64,000 nucleotides of DNA, taken from positions 345,169-409,168 of the forward strand of contig NZ_SHKS01000003.1 of NCBI RefSeq assembly GCF_004217285.1. The letters are read 5' to 3'. Shown piece after piece: positions 8,753 through 17,315 of the stretch. Below the pieces are notes generated by a model, which saw nothing but the letters and a program-made list of their open reading frames with translations, searched no databases and had not been told where the DNA came from. The DNA comes from Streptomyces sp. BK239 (lineage in GTDB: Bacteria > Actinomycetota > Actinomycetes > Streptomycetales > Streptomycetaceae). The translations under genes and the position numbers were made by a program. Within the stretch, counting starts at the first letter, position 1, and every line of letters begins with the position of its first letter.

Positions 8753-9928
8753 TCAGCGGCCGGCGGCGAGCTCGGCGAGTACGGCCTCGGTGTCCTGGCC
8801 GGCGACCGGGGCGAGGCGGCGGATCGAGCCGGGGGTGGCGGAGAAGCGCACCGGGATGCCGACGGTGCGGACCGCGCCCTCGGTGGGGTGCTCGACGGTG
8901 TCGAGCAGGTGGCCGTCCTGGACGTAGGGGTCCTCGTGGGCGCGGTCGAGTTCCAGCACCGGGGCCATCGGGATGCTGTGCTTGGCGCACACCTCCGCCC
9001 ACTCCTCGGTGGTGAGAGTCGGGGCGCAGGCGTCGACCAGGGCGGCCAGGTCCTCGTGGTCGGCGCTGTCGATGGCGTCCCCGTTGACGCGCGGGTCCTC
9101 GGCGAGCTCCGGGTGCCCGGCGGCGGTGAAGAAGTCCCGGTAGTTCCGCGGGTTGTAGGGGATGACGCAGGCCAGGCCGTCCTTGGTGCGGACCGCCTTG
9201 TGGCCCTTGAGCATCGACAGCGCGAAGCCGGTGGGGCCGGACTCGGGAACGTGGGTGTGGCCCGCGAGGTGCTCGACCAGGTTGAAGGCGATCATGGTGT
9301 CCGTCATCGGGATCTCCACGAGCTGGCCCTTGCCGGTGCGGTCGCGGTGCAGCAGCGCGGCGAGCACGCTGTAGGCGATGGTCAGGGAGGAGACCTTGTC
9401 GCCGATGATGGTCGGCAGGTAGACCGGCTCGCCCAGCGCCCGGTCGGCGATGTCGACGAGGCCGGACGCGGCCTGCACGCTCTCGTCGTAGGCGGCGTTG
9501 CCGGCCCGGTCGGAGTCGCTGCGGAAGCCCTGGGCGTGCGCGTAGACGAGCCCCGGGTTGCGGGCCGCGATCGACTCGTAGGACAGGCCCAGCCGGGCGA
9601 GGGCGCCGGGGCGCATGTTGGTGATCAGGACGTCGGCGGCGTCGATCAGCTCCAGCGCCCGCTCGCGCTCGGTGTCGTCCTTGAGGTTGAGGGCGACGCT
9701 GCGCTTGTTGCGGTTGACGTTGAGGTTCAGCGGGGTCATGCCCGGCGTGGCGCGGTAGTGGCCCACGCGGACGGTGTCGGCGGGCGACTCGATCTTGATC
9801 ACGTCGGCGCCCAGGTCGCCGAGGATCTGGGCGGCGTAGGGGCCCATGACCACGGTCGACAGGTCGATGACCCGCACGCCCTCCAGGGGGCCGGCCACGG
9901 TGTCCGCGGTCTGCTTGATGTCCGTCAT
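8753..9928 (-). CDS. CaiB/BaiF family (type III) CoA transferase
   Basis: This 391-residue protein has type III CoA-transferase hallmarks: LEGVRVIDLSTVVMGPYA at the N-terminus, LGADVIKIESP, LNVNRNKRSVALNL and an Asp in AAYDESVQAASG, which is the likely acyl-anhydride residue. ATG 9928 lies after GGAAGGGATCGCG. It transfers CoA between acids without ATP, so it would activate the pathway's substrate. It is the first gene of the operon and is preceded by a 150-bp leader containing an inverted repeat. Confidence 0.87.
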   Translation of the reverse strand: MTDIKQTADTVAGPLEGVRVIDLSTVVMGPYAAQILGDLGADVIKIESPADTVRVGHYRATPGMTPLNLNVNRNKRSVALNLKDDTERERALELIDAADVLITNMRPGALARLGLSYESIAARNPGLVYAHAQGFRSDSDRAGNAAYDESVQAASGLVDIADRALGEPVYLPTIIGDKVSSLTIAYSVLAALLHRDRTGKGQLVEIPMTDTMIAFNLVEHLAGHTHVPESGPTGFALSMLKGHKAVRTKDGLACVIPYNPRNYRDFFTAAGHPELAEDPRVNGDAIDSADHEDLAALVDACAPTLTTEEWAEVCAKHSIPMAPVLELDRAHEDPYVQDGHLLDTVEHPTEGAVRTVGIPVRFSATPGSIRRLAPVAGQDTEAVLAELAAGR

Positions 9929-10033
9929 CGCGATCCCTTCCGTTTCTCGCTTCGCCATATGCGTGTATCTGCCAACTAAGTTAGCAAGGCGTTATGCGGA
10001 ACGGAACGAATCGGAATGACCGAACAAGAAGAA

Positions 10034-10060
10034 GCGGTATGACCGCAGTGGTCATACCGC
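10034..10060. promoter_or_regulatory. Inverted repeat between LysR gene and acyl-CoA operon
   Basis: GCGGTATGACC and GGTCATACCGC form a perfect 11-bp dyad around a 5-base centre. It lies 22 bp after the LysR stop and about 105 bp upstream of the CoA-transferase start. It could be the LysR gene's terminator or an operator for the operon; the A/T-containing GGTATGACC arm is unlike the GC-only arms of nearby terminators. Confidence 0.5.
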
Positions 10061-10081
10061 CCTGTGAAGCGTTTGTGGAGT

Positions 10082-10993
10082 TTATGCGTGGAGCGGGCGG
10101 GCGAAGACCTCGCGGGCGGCGGCGATGAGTTCTTCCAGGTCACCGCCATCGGCTCGGTCCTTGCGCCACAGCAGACCGGTCTCCAGACGCGGGTGGAAAT
10201 CGGAGAAGGGAAGCACGGCGACATTGCCGAGAAGGTGATTGTGCATGGGGCTTCGGGAATCGAGCATCGAAATGGAGAAGGCCAGACCGCCGGACACTAT
10301 TTCGGACACTCCGTCGAAAGTGGCGCTGCCCAGCTCGATGCGTTTCCTGATGCCCAGCTCGTGCAGCTGCTGGTCCAGTCCGCGGAAGTACGCGTTGGTC
10401 ACCGCCGAGGGCGAGCCCGCGTAGGCGAGCCCGGACAGCTCCGCCAGGCCGACCGACTCCCGCCCCTCGAACCGGTCCCTCGGCACCACCGCGCCGAGCC
10501 GCTCCGACATCACCGGCAGCTGCTCCAGGGCCGGGTCGCCGGCGACCGGGAGGCGGGCCAGGGTCAGCGCCAGCCTGCCGTCGCACACCGCGTCGACCAG
10601 CCGCTCGGTGCCGCCCGGCCAGCGCTTGACCTCGAACCGCTCGCCGACCCGTTCCGCCAGCGCGTCCGTCCGCTCCCTGAGGTCGGGGTGGATGCCGCTG
10701 GGCACCCCGAGCAGCACGGTGGTCCGACGGGGCCGCACCGCCTCGTCCAGCCGCCACCGCACGGAGTCGACCTGCTCCAGAACGCCCCGCGCGATCGGCA
10801 GCAGCGCGCTGCCGGCCGGGGTGAGCTTCACATGGTGCGTGTCGCGGTCGAACAGCCGGTGCCCGAGCTCCTGCTCCAGGTCCTTGATTCTCCGGCTCAG
10901 CGGGGACGCCGCCATGTGCAGCTTGCGGGCCGCGGTGGAGAAGTTGAGTTCTTGGGCAACGGCGACGAAGTAGCGCAGGTGCAGGAGCTCCAC
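10082..10993 (-). CDS. LysR-family transcriptional regulator
   Basis: This 303-residue protein is standard LTTR length. The N-terminal winged helix-turn-helix (MELLHLRYFVAVAQELNFS, then LHMAASPLSRRIKDLE) is followed by a two-subdomain effector-binding region. It is transcribed in the same direction as the acyl-CoA operon and ends 153 bp upstream of it. By context it probably senses a pathway acid or CoA ester and controls that operon. This is inference, since LTTRs usually diverge from their targets and this one does not. Confidence 0.88.
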   Translation of the reverse strand: MELLHLRYFVAVAQELNFSTAARKLHMAASPLSRRIKDLEQELGHRLFDRDTHHVKLTPAGSALLPIARGVLEQVDSVRWRLDEAVRPRRTTVLLGVPSGIHPDLRERTDALAERVGERFEVKRWPGGTERLVDAVCDGRLALTLARLPVAGDPALEQLPVMSERLGAVVPRDRFEGRESVGLAELSGLAYAGSPSAVTNAYFRGLDQQLHELGIRKRIELGSATFDGVSEIVSGGLAFSISMLDSRSPMHNHLLGNVAVLPFSDFHPRLETGLLWRKDRADGGDLEELIAAAREVFARPLHA

Positions 10994-11026
10994 GCCGTCA
11001 ACCTTAGAGCCCTTGCGGCGGCGCGT

Positions 11027-12433
11027 TCACGCCGGTTCGGGCTGTGGCTCCGCTCGCGGGGCGGGCACGGCCGAGGGCTCCCGGCGGCCGAACGCGCGGA
11101 CGTAGCCGTAGACCACCGACGCCGTCGCCAGGAGCAGGAGCGGGCCCGCCACCCAGGCGTGTTCGGCCATCTCCACCGGCAGCCAGCGGTACGACGACAG
11201 CAGGGCGGCGAAGACGGCCGCGCCGTGGGCGACCACCAGCAGGCCCGCCCGGTTCCAGCCGTACGCCTGCGAGCGCAGCGCCGCCTCGATGGTCAGCGCG
11301 AACACCACGCCGGCGACCAGGTCCACGCCGTAGTGGTAGCCGAAGCCCACCGTCGCGGTGAGCGTGGCGACCAGCCAGAACGCGCCCGCGTACCGGATAG
11401 GCCGGGGCGCCTTCCGGGAGTGGACGAAGATCGCGACGGACCATGCCGTGTGCAGGCTGGGCATGCAGTTGCGCGCGGTGACGCTGTCGTAGGGCATCGG
11501 CTCCGGGACGCCGACCGGCGGCGGGGTCTCCGGCCACCAGTCGGCCACCGCCCAGTGGACCACGGACGGCGACTGCGACCAGTGGTCGGGCGAGGCCCAG
11601 TTCTCGCTGCCGCCGCCGTAGGCGTAGATCGGCCCGACCACCGGGAAGATCATGTAGATGGCGGGGCCGAGCAGGCCGATCACCAGGAAGGTGCGCACGA
11701 GGTGATGGCGGGGGAAGCGTCGCTCGACCGCCACGTGACGCAGCCGGTACAGCGCGAAGAGGACCGCTGCCACGGCGAGTTGGCCGTAGACGAACTCCAG
11801 GAACCGGTAGCCCGCCGGACCGGTGGAGTAGACGATCCGCCCGATGACCCAGGAGGGGTTGCCCAGCGCGTGGTCGGCGGTCGCCACGTACTGGTCGAGC
11901 ACCGTGTGCCGGGTCTCGGCGGTGAGCAGCAGCCACAGGTCGCCGGTCTTGCGGCCGGCCACCAGCAGCAGACCCAGTCCCACGCCCTTCAGCAGCAGGA
12001 CGCGTTCCGCTCCGGTACGGCGGGTGACGGCGACGACCCCGCAGCCGAGGACCACCCACAGCGCGCCGTTGCCGAAGGGGTCGCCCTCCGTCACCTCGAT
12101 GCCCAGCGCCCACCGCACCAGCACGAACGCGATGTCGATGCCGAAGGCGAGGCCCGTGGCGATGAACCGCTGCCGCCAGGTGAGCACCACCATCGTCAGC
12201 ACCAGGCTCGCGTAGAGCAGGTATCCCGACTTGGGGGCGGCCAGCACCTCCCGGGCCTGGTTGGTGAGCGGACCCGGAAGGCCGTACCGGTGCGCGGCGA
12301 GCTCCATCGCGATCTGGAAGCCGAGGACCAGCGCGCCGGCCGCGGCCCACAGGATCATCCGCGACCGGCTGCGCACCGGGGTCGGGAGTCTGTCTTCTCT
12401 TCGCGCAGATGACCGCGATGTCATGGATATCAA
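11027..12433 (-). CDS. PAP2-superfamily membrane phosphatase
   Basis: This 468-residue polytopic membrane protein has about ten hydrophobic segments. The C-terminal half carries the PAP2 active site: CMPSLHTAW (motif 2, catalytic His) and GYHYGVDLVAG (motif 3). The region resembles inositol-phosphorylceramide synthase-type PAP2_3 proteins. It likely dephosphorylates or transfers a phosphorylated lipid headgroup at the outer face. The start could be 12433 or the Met three codons later (12424); no strong ribosome-binding site decides. It is divergent from the sensor kinase gene. Confidence 0.78.
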   Translation of the reverse strand: MISMTSRSSARREDRLPTPVRSRSRMILWAAAGALVLGFQIAMELAAHRYGLPGPLTNQAREVLAAPKSGYLLYASLVLTMVVLTWRQRFIATGLAFGIDIAFVLVRWALGIEVTEGDPFGNGALWVVLGCGVVAVTRRTGAERVLLLKGVGLGLLLVAGRKTGDLWLLLTAETRHTVLDQYVATADHALGNPSWVIGRIVYSTGPAGYRFLEFVYGQLAVAAVLFALYRLRHVAVERRFPRHHLVRTFLVIGLLGPAIYMIFPVVGPIYAYGGGSENWASPDHWSQSPSVVHWAVADWWPETPPPVGVPEPMPYDSVTARNCMPSLHTAWSVAIFVHSRKAPRPIRYAGAFWLVATLTATVGFGYHYGVDLVAGVVFALTIEAALRSQAYGWNRAGLLVVAHGAAVFAALLSSYRWLPVEMAEHAWVAGPLLLLATASVVYGYVRAFGRREPSAVPAPRAEPQPEPA

Positions 12434-12632
12434 TCACTCAGCCGGTAGGGGAAGTCCGAAGTCCCGAGGTGGGACGCCGCGCGCCGCCGTCGGGGTCGTC
12501 CGTCCGGCAGCCACGTCATAGACGAGGAGAAGCCCCGAAAGGTTGCTCCGTCGCCGCCCGGGAGACCGGGCCGTTACCGTGTGGCTTCGTGCTTCCGGCT
12601 CGGGCCGGAACGGGACGCGGGCCGGGGGGCGG

Positions 12633-13814
12633 ATGATCGCGCGGGAGTGGTGGGAGCGGGGACGGACGCTGGGGGCGGCCCATCCGCTGCTGGTGGACAT
12701 CGGGATCACGCTGCTGGTGCAGGCGGCGATGACGATGCCGTTCGTGGTGCCGCGCCCGCCCGAGTTCGCACCGGCGACCTGGCCCGCCTACGGGCTGACC
12801 ACCCTCACCGTCATCCCCCTCGTCTGGCGGCGGCGCGCCCCGGTCGGCGTGCTGCTGGCGATCCTGGCGACCAACGTCCTGTACCGGCTGACCCTGGACG
12901 GGCCCGGGCAGCCGCTGCCGTACACCGGGCTCGTGATCGTCTACACGGTCGCCGAGCTGTCGCCGCCACGAAGGCGGCTGGTGACCGGGCTGCTGCTCAT
13001 GGTCGCCGTGCCCGTGGGTGTGTGGCTCAACACCCGGTCGGCTCGTGAACTGACCTTCTCCGTCTTCGTGTTCGCGGCCGCCTACGTCTTCGGCCGGCTG
13101 ACCGACACCCGCCGGCGGGCGCACCGGGTGGAGGCGGAGCAGGCCGCCGCGCGCGAACGGGCGCGGATCGCGCGGGAGATGCACGACATCCTCTCCCACG
13201 CGGTCGCCCTGATGATCGTGCAGGCGGAGGCCGGGCCGGTCGCGGTGCGCACGGCGCCGGAGCGGGCGGAGGCCGCCTTCGACGCGATCTCCGAGACGGG
13301 CCGGGACGCCATGACCCAACTGCGCCGGATGCTGGGGGTGTTGCGGGAGGGTGACACGCCCGACGACACGGGGGACGCGCCGCGCGAGCCGCAGCCGGGC
13401 CTCGCCGACCTGCCCGGCCTCCTCGGCCGGGTGCGGGCCGGCGGCCTCGACGTCCGGTACCGGACGTCCGGGCACGTCCGGCCGCTGCCGGACACGACCG
13501 GGGCGACCGTCTTCCGGATCGTCCAGGAGGCGCTGACGAACACCGTCAAGCACGCGGACGCCGGCATCGCGTCCGTACATCTCGACTACGGGGAGAGCGA
13601 CGTGTCCATCGAGGTGACGGACGACGGGCGGGGTCCGCAGTCCGCCTCCGGGCGCGGGGGCGGCGGCCACGGGCTGGCCGGCATCCGCGAGCGCGCGGCG
13701 GTGCACGGCGGCACGGCGGTCACCGGACGGGGCCCGGACGGACGCGGCTTCACGGTACGGGTCCGCATCCCGTCGCCGGCCGCCGCGGGTGCGGCGGCGG
13801 AGGTGGTCCGGTGA
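12633..13814 (+). CDS. Two-component sensor histidine kinase (HisKA_3 type)
   Basis: This 393-residue protein has about five N-terminal transmembrane segments (residues 15-155). The phosphoacceptor helix is RIAREMHDILSHAVALM, with the His in EMHD, and the HATPase_c domain shows EALTNTVKHA (N box), DDGRG and GHGLAGIRER. ATG 12633 follows GGGGGGCGG; the frame opens at 12543 but those residues are not membrane-like. It overlaps the response-regulator gene by 4 bp. Together they form a NarL/LiaSR-type system, and the signal is unknown. Confidence 0.88.
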   Translation: MIAREWWERGRTLGAAHPLLVDIGITLLVQAAMTMPFVVPRPPEFAPATWPAYGLTTLTVIPLVWRRRAPVGVLLAILATNVLYRLTLDGPGQPLPYTGLVIVYTVAELSPPRRRLVTGLLLMVAVPVGVWLNTRSARELTFSVFVFAAAYVFGRLTDTRRRAHRVEAEQAAARERARIAREMHDILSHAVALMIVQAEAGPVAVRTAPERAEAAFDAISETGRDAMTQLRRMLGVLREGDTPDDTGDAPREPQPGLADLPGLLGRVRAGGLDVRYRTSGHVRPLPDTTGATVFRIVQEALTNTVKHADAGIASVHLDYGESDVSIEVTDDGRGPQSASGRGGGGHGLAGIRERAAVHGGTAVTGRGPDGRGFTVRVRIPSPAAAGAAAEVVR

Positions 13815-14521
13815 CGATCCGTGTGGTGGTCGCCGACGATCAGGAGCTGGTGCGCAGCGGCTTCGCGATGATCCTGGACGTCCAGGCCGACATCGAGGTG
13901 GTCGCGGAGGCGGGCGACGGGGCCGAGGCGGTCGAGGCGGTGCGGCGGCACCGGCCGGACGTGGCGCTGCTCGACATCCGGATGCCCCGCGTGGACGGCA
14001 TCGAGGCCTGCCGCACGATCAGCGCGGCAGGCGACTGCCGCACGGTGATGCTGACGACCTTCGACTCCGACGAGTACGTCTACGAGGCGCTGCACGCGGG
14101 CGCGAGCGGCCTCCTGCTGAAGGACGTCCGCCGCGACGACCTCGTCCACGCGGTACGGGTGGTCGCGCGGGGCGAATCCCTGCTCGCGCCGTCCGTCGCC
14201 CGGCGGCTGGTGGAGCAGTACACCCGGCCCGCCGTCCGGCCCCGGCGTCCCGATGCCCGCCTGGACGCGCTGACCGGCCGGGAGCGGGAGACGCTGCTGC
14301 TGCTCGCCCGGGGGCTGTCGAACGCGGAGATCGCCGCCGAGCTGGTCGTCAGCGACCACACGGTCAAGACGCACGTGGGCAACGTGCTCTCCAAGCTGGG
14401 ACTGCGGGACCGGATCCAGGCCGTGATCTGCGCGTACGAGACGGGCCTGGTGGCGGCCGGCGATCCCCCGCCAGGGGGAGCGCACCGGCCCGGGGCATCC
14501 CCCGCGTCGGCGAGGGACTGA
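13811..14521 (+). CDS. NarL/FixJ-family response regulator
   Basis: This 236-residue protein starts at a GTG inside the kinase stop region. The receiver domain shows the acidic pair (VVADDQE), the phosphoacceptor in LLDIRMPRVDG and the conserved Lys in LLLKDVR. A C-terminal LuxR-type helix-turn-helix (LTGRERETLLLLARG, then SDHTVKTHVGNVLSKLGL) binds DNA. It is cotranscribed with the kinase. The serine hydrolase gene 95 bp downstream may be a target, but a hairpin separates them. Confidence 0.9.
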   Translation: MTIRVVVADDQELVRSGFAMILDVQADIEVVAEAGDGAEAVEAVRRHRPDVALLDIRMPRVDGIEACRTISAAGDCRTVMLTTFDSDEYVYEALHAGASGLLLKDVRRDDLVHAVRVVARGESLLAPSVARRLVEQYTRPAVRPRRPDARLDALTGRERETLLLLARGLSNAEIAAELVVSDHTVKTHVGNVLSKLGLRDRIQAVICAYETGLVAAGDPPPGGAHRPGASPASARD

Positions 14522-14528
14522 GCCCCCA

Positions 14529-14550
14529 GGACCGCCCGCGCGGGCGGTCC
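14529..14550 (+). terminator. GC-rich palindrome after the two-component operon
   Basis: A perfect palindrome (GGACCGCCCGC and its complement, 22 bp) lies 8 bp after the response-regulator stop. It probably terminates the kinase/regulator transcript. Confidence 0.6.
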
Positions 14551-14616
14551 GCCGGACGCCGCCGGTCACAAGGATGGAGCCATCACCGACAACGGCTCAC
14601 ATCCACGGAGTTGACC

Positions 14617-15852
14617 ATGCGGAGCACGCGCAAGAACCAGCCCCCGGCCGGGTACGCGAGCACGGCGAGGAACAGGCGCGCACGCGGTGGCGCCCTCGCC
14701 CTGCTCGCCGCCACGCTCGTCCTGGGCGCGGTGACGGGCCCCGCCGTCGCGGCCGCCCCGCCGGCCCCGCCCTCCCCCGCCCTTTCGGCGCAGTCCGCGA
14801 TCCCCGCGCTGGACAAGGCCCTCGCCGGCCTGCCGTCGGCGGACGCGACGGCCGCGCTGGTGCGCGTCGGGGGGACCGAGGGCGTCTGGCGGGGCAGTTC
14901 CGGCGTGCACGACCTGGAGAGCGGCCGCCCGGCCGACCCGGCGGCCCGCTTCCGCGCCGGCTCGGTGACCAAGGTGTTCACGGCGGCGGTCGCGCTGCAA
15001 CTGGCCTCCGAGGGCCGGCTCGACCTGGACCGCAGCGCCCGCTCCTACCTGCCGGAGCTGATCCCCGCCTCGTACGGGGGCGTCACCGTACGGCAGTTGC
15101 TCAACCACACGCACGGCATCCCGGCCGCCGACTTCCCGGGGACGACGGTCGAGGAGTGGTACGCGGACCGCTTCCGGATCCACGACCCCGAGGACATGGT
15201 CCGCTCGGCCACCTCGAAGAAGCCCGAGTTCGCGCCGGGCGAGCGGCAGCACTATCTCAACATCGGCTACACCGTCGCCGGCCTGCTGATCGAGAAGGTC
15301 ACGGGCGACACCTACGAGCACCAGGTCGCCCGCCGGATCCTGAAGCCGCTCGGACTGCGCGACACCTACTTCCCGGGGAGCGACCCGCACATCGCCGGCC
15401 CGCACAACCACGGCTACCAGACGATGACGCTGGACGACGGGACGAAGGGCCTGCGCGACGTGTCCGTGTGGGGGACGACGGACGGCTGGGCGGCCGGGGA
15501 CATCGTCTCGACCACGGCCGACCTGGAGCGGTTCACCCGCGCCCTGTTCTGCGGACGCGTCGTGCGCGGCCCGCTGCTGGAGGAGATGTTCACCCTGCCG
15601 AAGGTGACCGACCTCGGGAGCGGCGCCCCGGCCGCGTACGCCGTCGGCCTGTCGATGAAGAAGCTGGGCGGCCGCGAGGTGTGGGGCAAGACGGGCGGCC
15701 GCTGGGGCTACAACGCGGCCATCGCCTCCACCCGGGGCGGCTCGCGCACCCTCGTCTACAGCGTCAACTCCACCGACGCCAAGGGCAGGGACACCAACCC
15801 GGTGGCGCTGAACATCATGGTGGCGGTGTACGGGAAGCCCTCCAAGGAGTGA
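14617..15852 (+). CDS. Secreted serine hydrolase (beta-lactamase / DD-peptidase family)
   Basis: This 411-residue protein has a long Arg-rich Sec signal (hydrophobic core around residues 28-45, cleavage after AVAAA). The penicillin-binding-type triad motifs are SVTK (catalytic Ser), YLN (second motif) and KTGG (third motif). It belongs to the class C beta-lactamase/D-alanyl-D-alanine carboxypeptidase/esterase superfamily, so it may trim peptidoglycan stems or hydrolyse other amides and esters outside the cell. ATG 14617 follows CACGGAG. It lies downstream of the two-component pair and could be its output. Confidence 0.87.
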   Translation: MRSTRKNQPPAGYASTARNRRARGGALALLAATLVLGAVTGPAVAAAPPAPPSPALSAQSAIPALDKALAGLPSADATAALVRVGGTEGVWRGSSGVHDLESGRPADPAARFRAGSVTKVFTAAVALQLASEGRLDLDRSARSYLPELIPASYGGVTVRQLLNHTHGIPAADFPGTTVEEWYADRFRIHDPEDMVRSATSKKPEFAPGERQHYLNIGYTVAGLLIEKVTGDTYEHQVARRILKPLGLRDTYFPGSDPHIAGPHNHGYQTMTLDDGTKGLRDVSVWGTTDGWAAGDIVSTTADLERFTRALFCGRVVRGPLLEEMFTLPKVTDLGSGAPAAYAVGLSMKKLGGREVWGKTGGRWGYNAAIASTRGGSRTLVYSVNSTDAKGRDTNPVALNIMVAVYGKPSKE

Positions 15853-15938
15853 ATCCCGGACGGCCAGGCGTAAGGCACCGCCTCGCGGTGGGAAGGGCAT
15901 GGTGCACACCGGACCAGCGACGGCGGGAGCGTCCCACG

Positions 15939-16259
15939 ATGCCGAGGTTTCTCATCCAGGCGACCTACACCTCCGAGGGCGCCCAGGGGCTGCTCGGCGA
16001 GGGCGGGAGCGGTCGCCGTGCCGCCGTCGAGCAGGTCGTCTCCGGCCTCGGCGGGAGCGTCGAGGCCATGTACTTCGCCTTCGGGGAGGACGACGTGATC
16101 CTCCTCGTGGACTTCCCCGACCCGGTCTCGATGGCCGCCGTCAGCCTCGCCGTGAAGGCCAGCGGCGGCCTGCGCACCCGGGCCACCCCGCTGCTCACGG
16201 TCGACGAGATCGACGAGGCCGCCCGCCGTCAGGTCTCCTTCCGGCCGCCGGGCGTCTGA
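15939..16259 (+). CDS. GYD-domain protein
   Basis: This 106-residue protein has the dimeric alpha/beta GYD fold pattern: FLIQATYTSEGAQGL at the start, VEAMYFAFGEDDVILLVDFPD in the middle and the LLTVDEIDEA tail. These small proteins are widespread and biochemically undefined. The preceding GGGAGCGTCCC supplies a ribosome-binding site for ATG 15939. It is converging with the deacetylase gene ending at 16281. Confidence 0.8.
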   Translation: MPRFLIQATYTSEGAQGLLGEGGSGRRAAVEQVVSGLGGSVEAMYFAFGEDDVILLVDFPDPVSMAAVSLAVKASGGLRTRATPLLTVDEIDEAARRQVSFRPPGV

Positions 16260-16280
16260 GAAACCCCGCACGGGGGGGCC

Positions 16281-17168
16281 TTACAGGTAGTCCTCCAGCC
16301 GGGCGACCGTGAACCCCTGCTCCTGGATGTGCCGCAGCAGGTTCGCCGTCATCTCCGTCATCGTCGTCCCCTTGAGGTCGGACGGTCCCCGGAAGTGGGC
16401 CAGGATGATGTCGCCGGGGTGCAGCTTCTTGTCCCCCCGCTGGTACTGCATGTTCTTGATCTGCATCGACTCCCGCCACAGGACGATCGCCTCGACGCCG
16501 CACGACCCCGCCGCGACCCGCGTGTCCTCGTTCCAGTTGCCGTACGGCGGGCGGAACAGCCGCGGCGCGGTGCCGTACCGCTCCTTCAGCCTGTCCTGCT
16601 GTCCGCAGATCTCCCGCTTCTGCGCCGCCGCCCCCAGCGCGCGCAGATTCGGGTGGGTCAGCGTGTGGTTCTGGACCCCCTCGCCGAACTCCTGGAGCGG
16701 CTTGAAGTAGTCGTAGTCGCCGCGGATGGCGGAGTCCGTGAGGAACATCGTGAAGGGGATCTTCAGTTCCCGCATCATCGTCACGAACTCCGGGTCCTTC
16801 TCGGCCCCGTCGTCGATGGTGAGGAAGACGATCTTCTGGTCGGTGGGTATCTCGCTGACCACCGGCACGCCGGGCCCGGCCTTCGACGACGGGCTCGGCT
16901 TGACCGCGGGCGGGGCGGGCGGAGCCGCGAGCGGCTTGAGGCCCCACTTGCGGTAGGCGGCCTCGACGCCGGCCCGCCCGCCGGAGCCGCCCCCGGCGCT
17001 CCCCGCGCTCCCCGAGGGCGCCCCGGAGGCGCGTGACCCGGTGGGGGACGGGGACTTCGAGCTCTTCGCGGAGGACTCGGTCGTGCAGCCCGTCGTCACG
17101 CCCGTCGCGAGGAGGAGGCAGGCCAGCGCCGCCCCCCTGATCCGCCTGTCCACCGAGCCCCACCCCAT
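16281..17168 (-). CDS. Lipoprotein polysaccharide deacetylase (NodB domain)
   Basis: This 295-residue protein has a lipoprotein signal with lipobox VTTGC at about residue 28, a Ser/Gly-rich linker and a NodB domain from about residue 110. Motifs are LTIDDGAEKD (second Asp of TFDDGP kept, Pro lost), QNHTLTHPNL, RPPYGNWNED and ILAHFRGP. The His in the last motif is present. It is predicted to be membrane-anchored outside and to act on cell-wall glycan. ATG 17168 gives the best signal peptide; a GTG at 17195 is an alternative. Confidence 0.83.
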   Translation of the reverse strand: MGWGSVDRRIRGAALACLLLATGVTTGCTTESSAKSSKSPSPTGSRASGAPSGSAGSAGGGSGGRAGVEAAYRKWGLKPLAAPPAPPAVKPSPSSKAGPGVPVVSEIPTDQKIVFLTIDDGAEKDPEFVTMMRELKIPFTMFLTDSAIRGDYDYFKPLQEFGEGVQNHTLTHPNLRALGAAAQKREICGQQDRLKERYGTAPRLFRPPYGNWNEDTRVAAGSCGVEAIVLWRESMQIKNMQYQRGDKKLHPGDIILAHFRGPSDLKGTTMTEMTANLLRHIQEQGFTVARLEDYL

Positions 17169-17254
17169 GTCGTCCGCACCGCAACCCGTTCGCACTGGTT
17201 GACGACGAACAGGTGTCCAGGGTTCCGCTGCCCCCGGTGGGCGCGATCACACGA

Positions 17255-17285
17255 CGAATCCCCAGGTCACCGACCTGGGGATTCG
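17255..17285 (-). terminator. Terminator after the formaldehyde dehydrogenase-like gene
   Basis: A perfect 14-bp stem (CGAATCCCCAGGTC and its complement) with a 3-base loop sits 31 bp after the minus-strand dehydrogenase stop. It isolates that gene from the deacetylase downstream. Confidence 0.8.
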
Positions 17286-17315
17286 AGACGACTCACGCGT
17301 GCGGGCGCATGTGCT

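Noticed and set aside
10064..12412. 782-codon plus-strand open frame opposite LysR and PAP2 genes
   Set aside because: It spans two convincing minus-strand genes and encodes an Arg/Gln/His-rich product with no domain; it is an antisense artefact.
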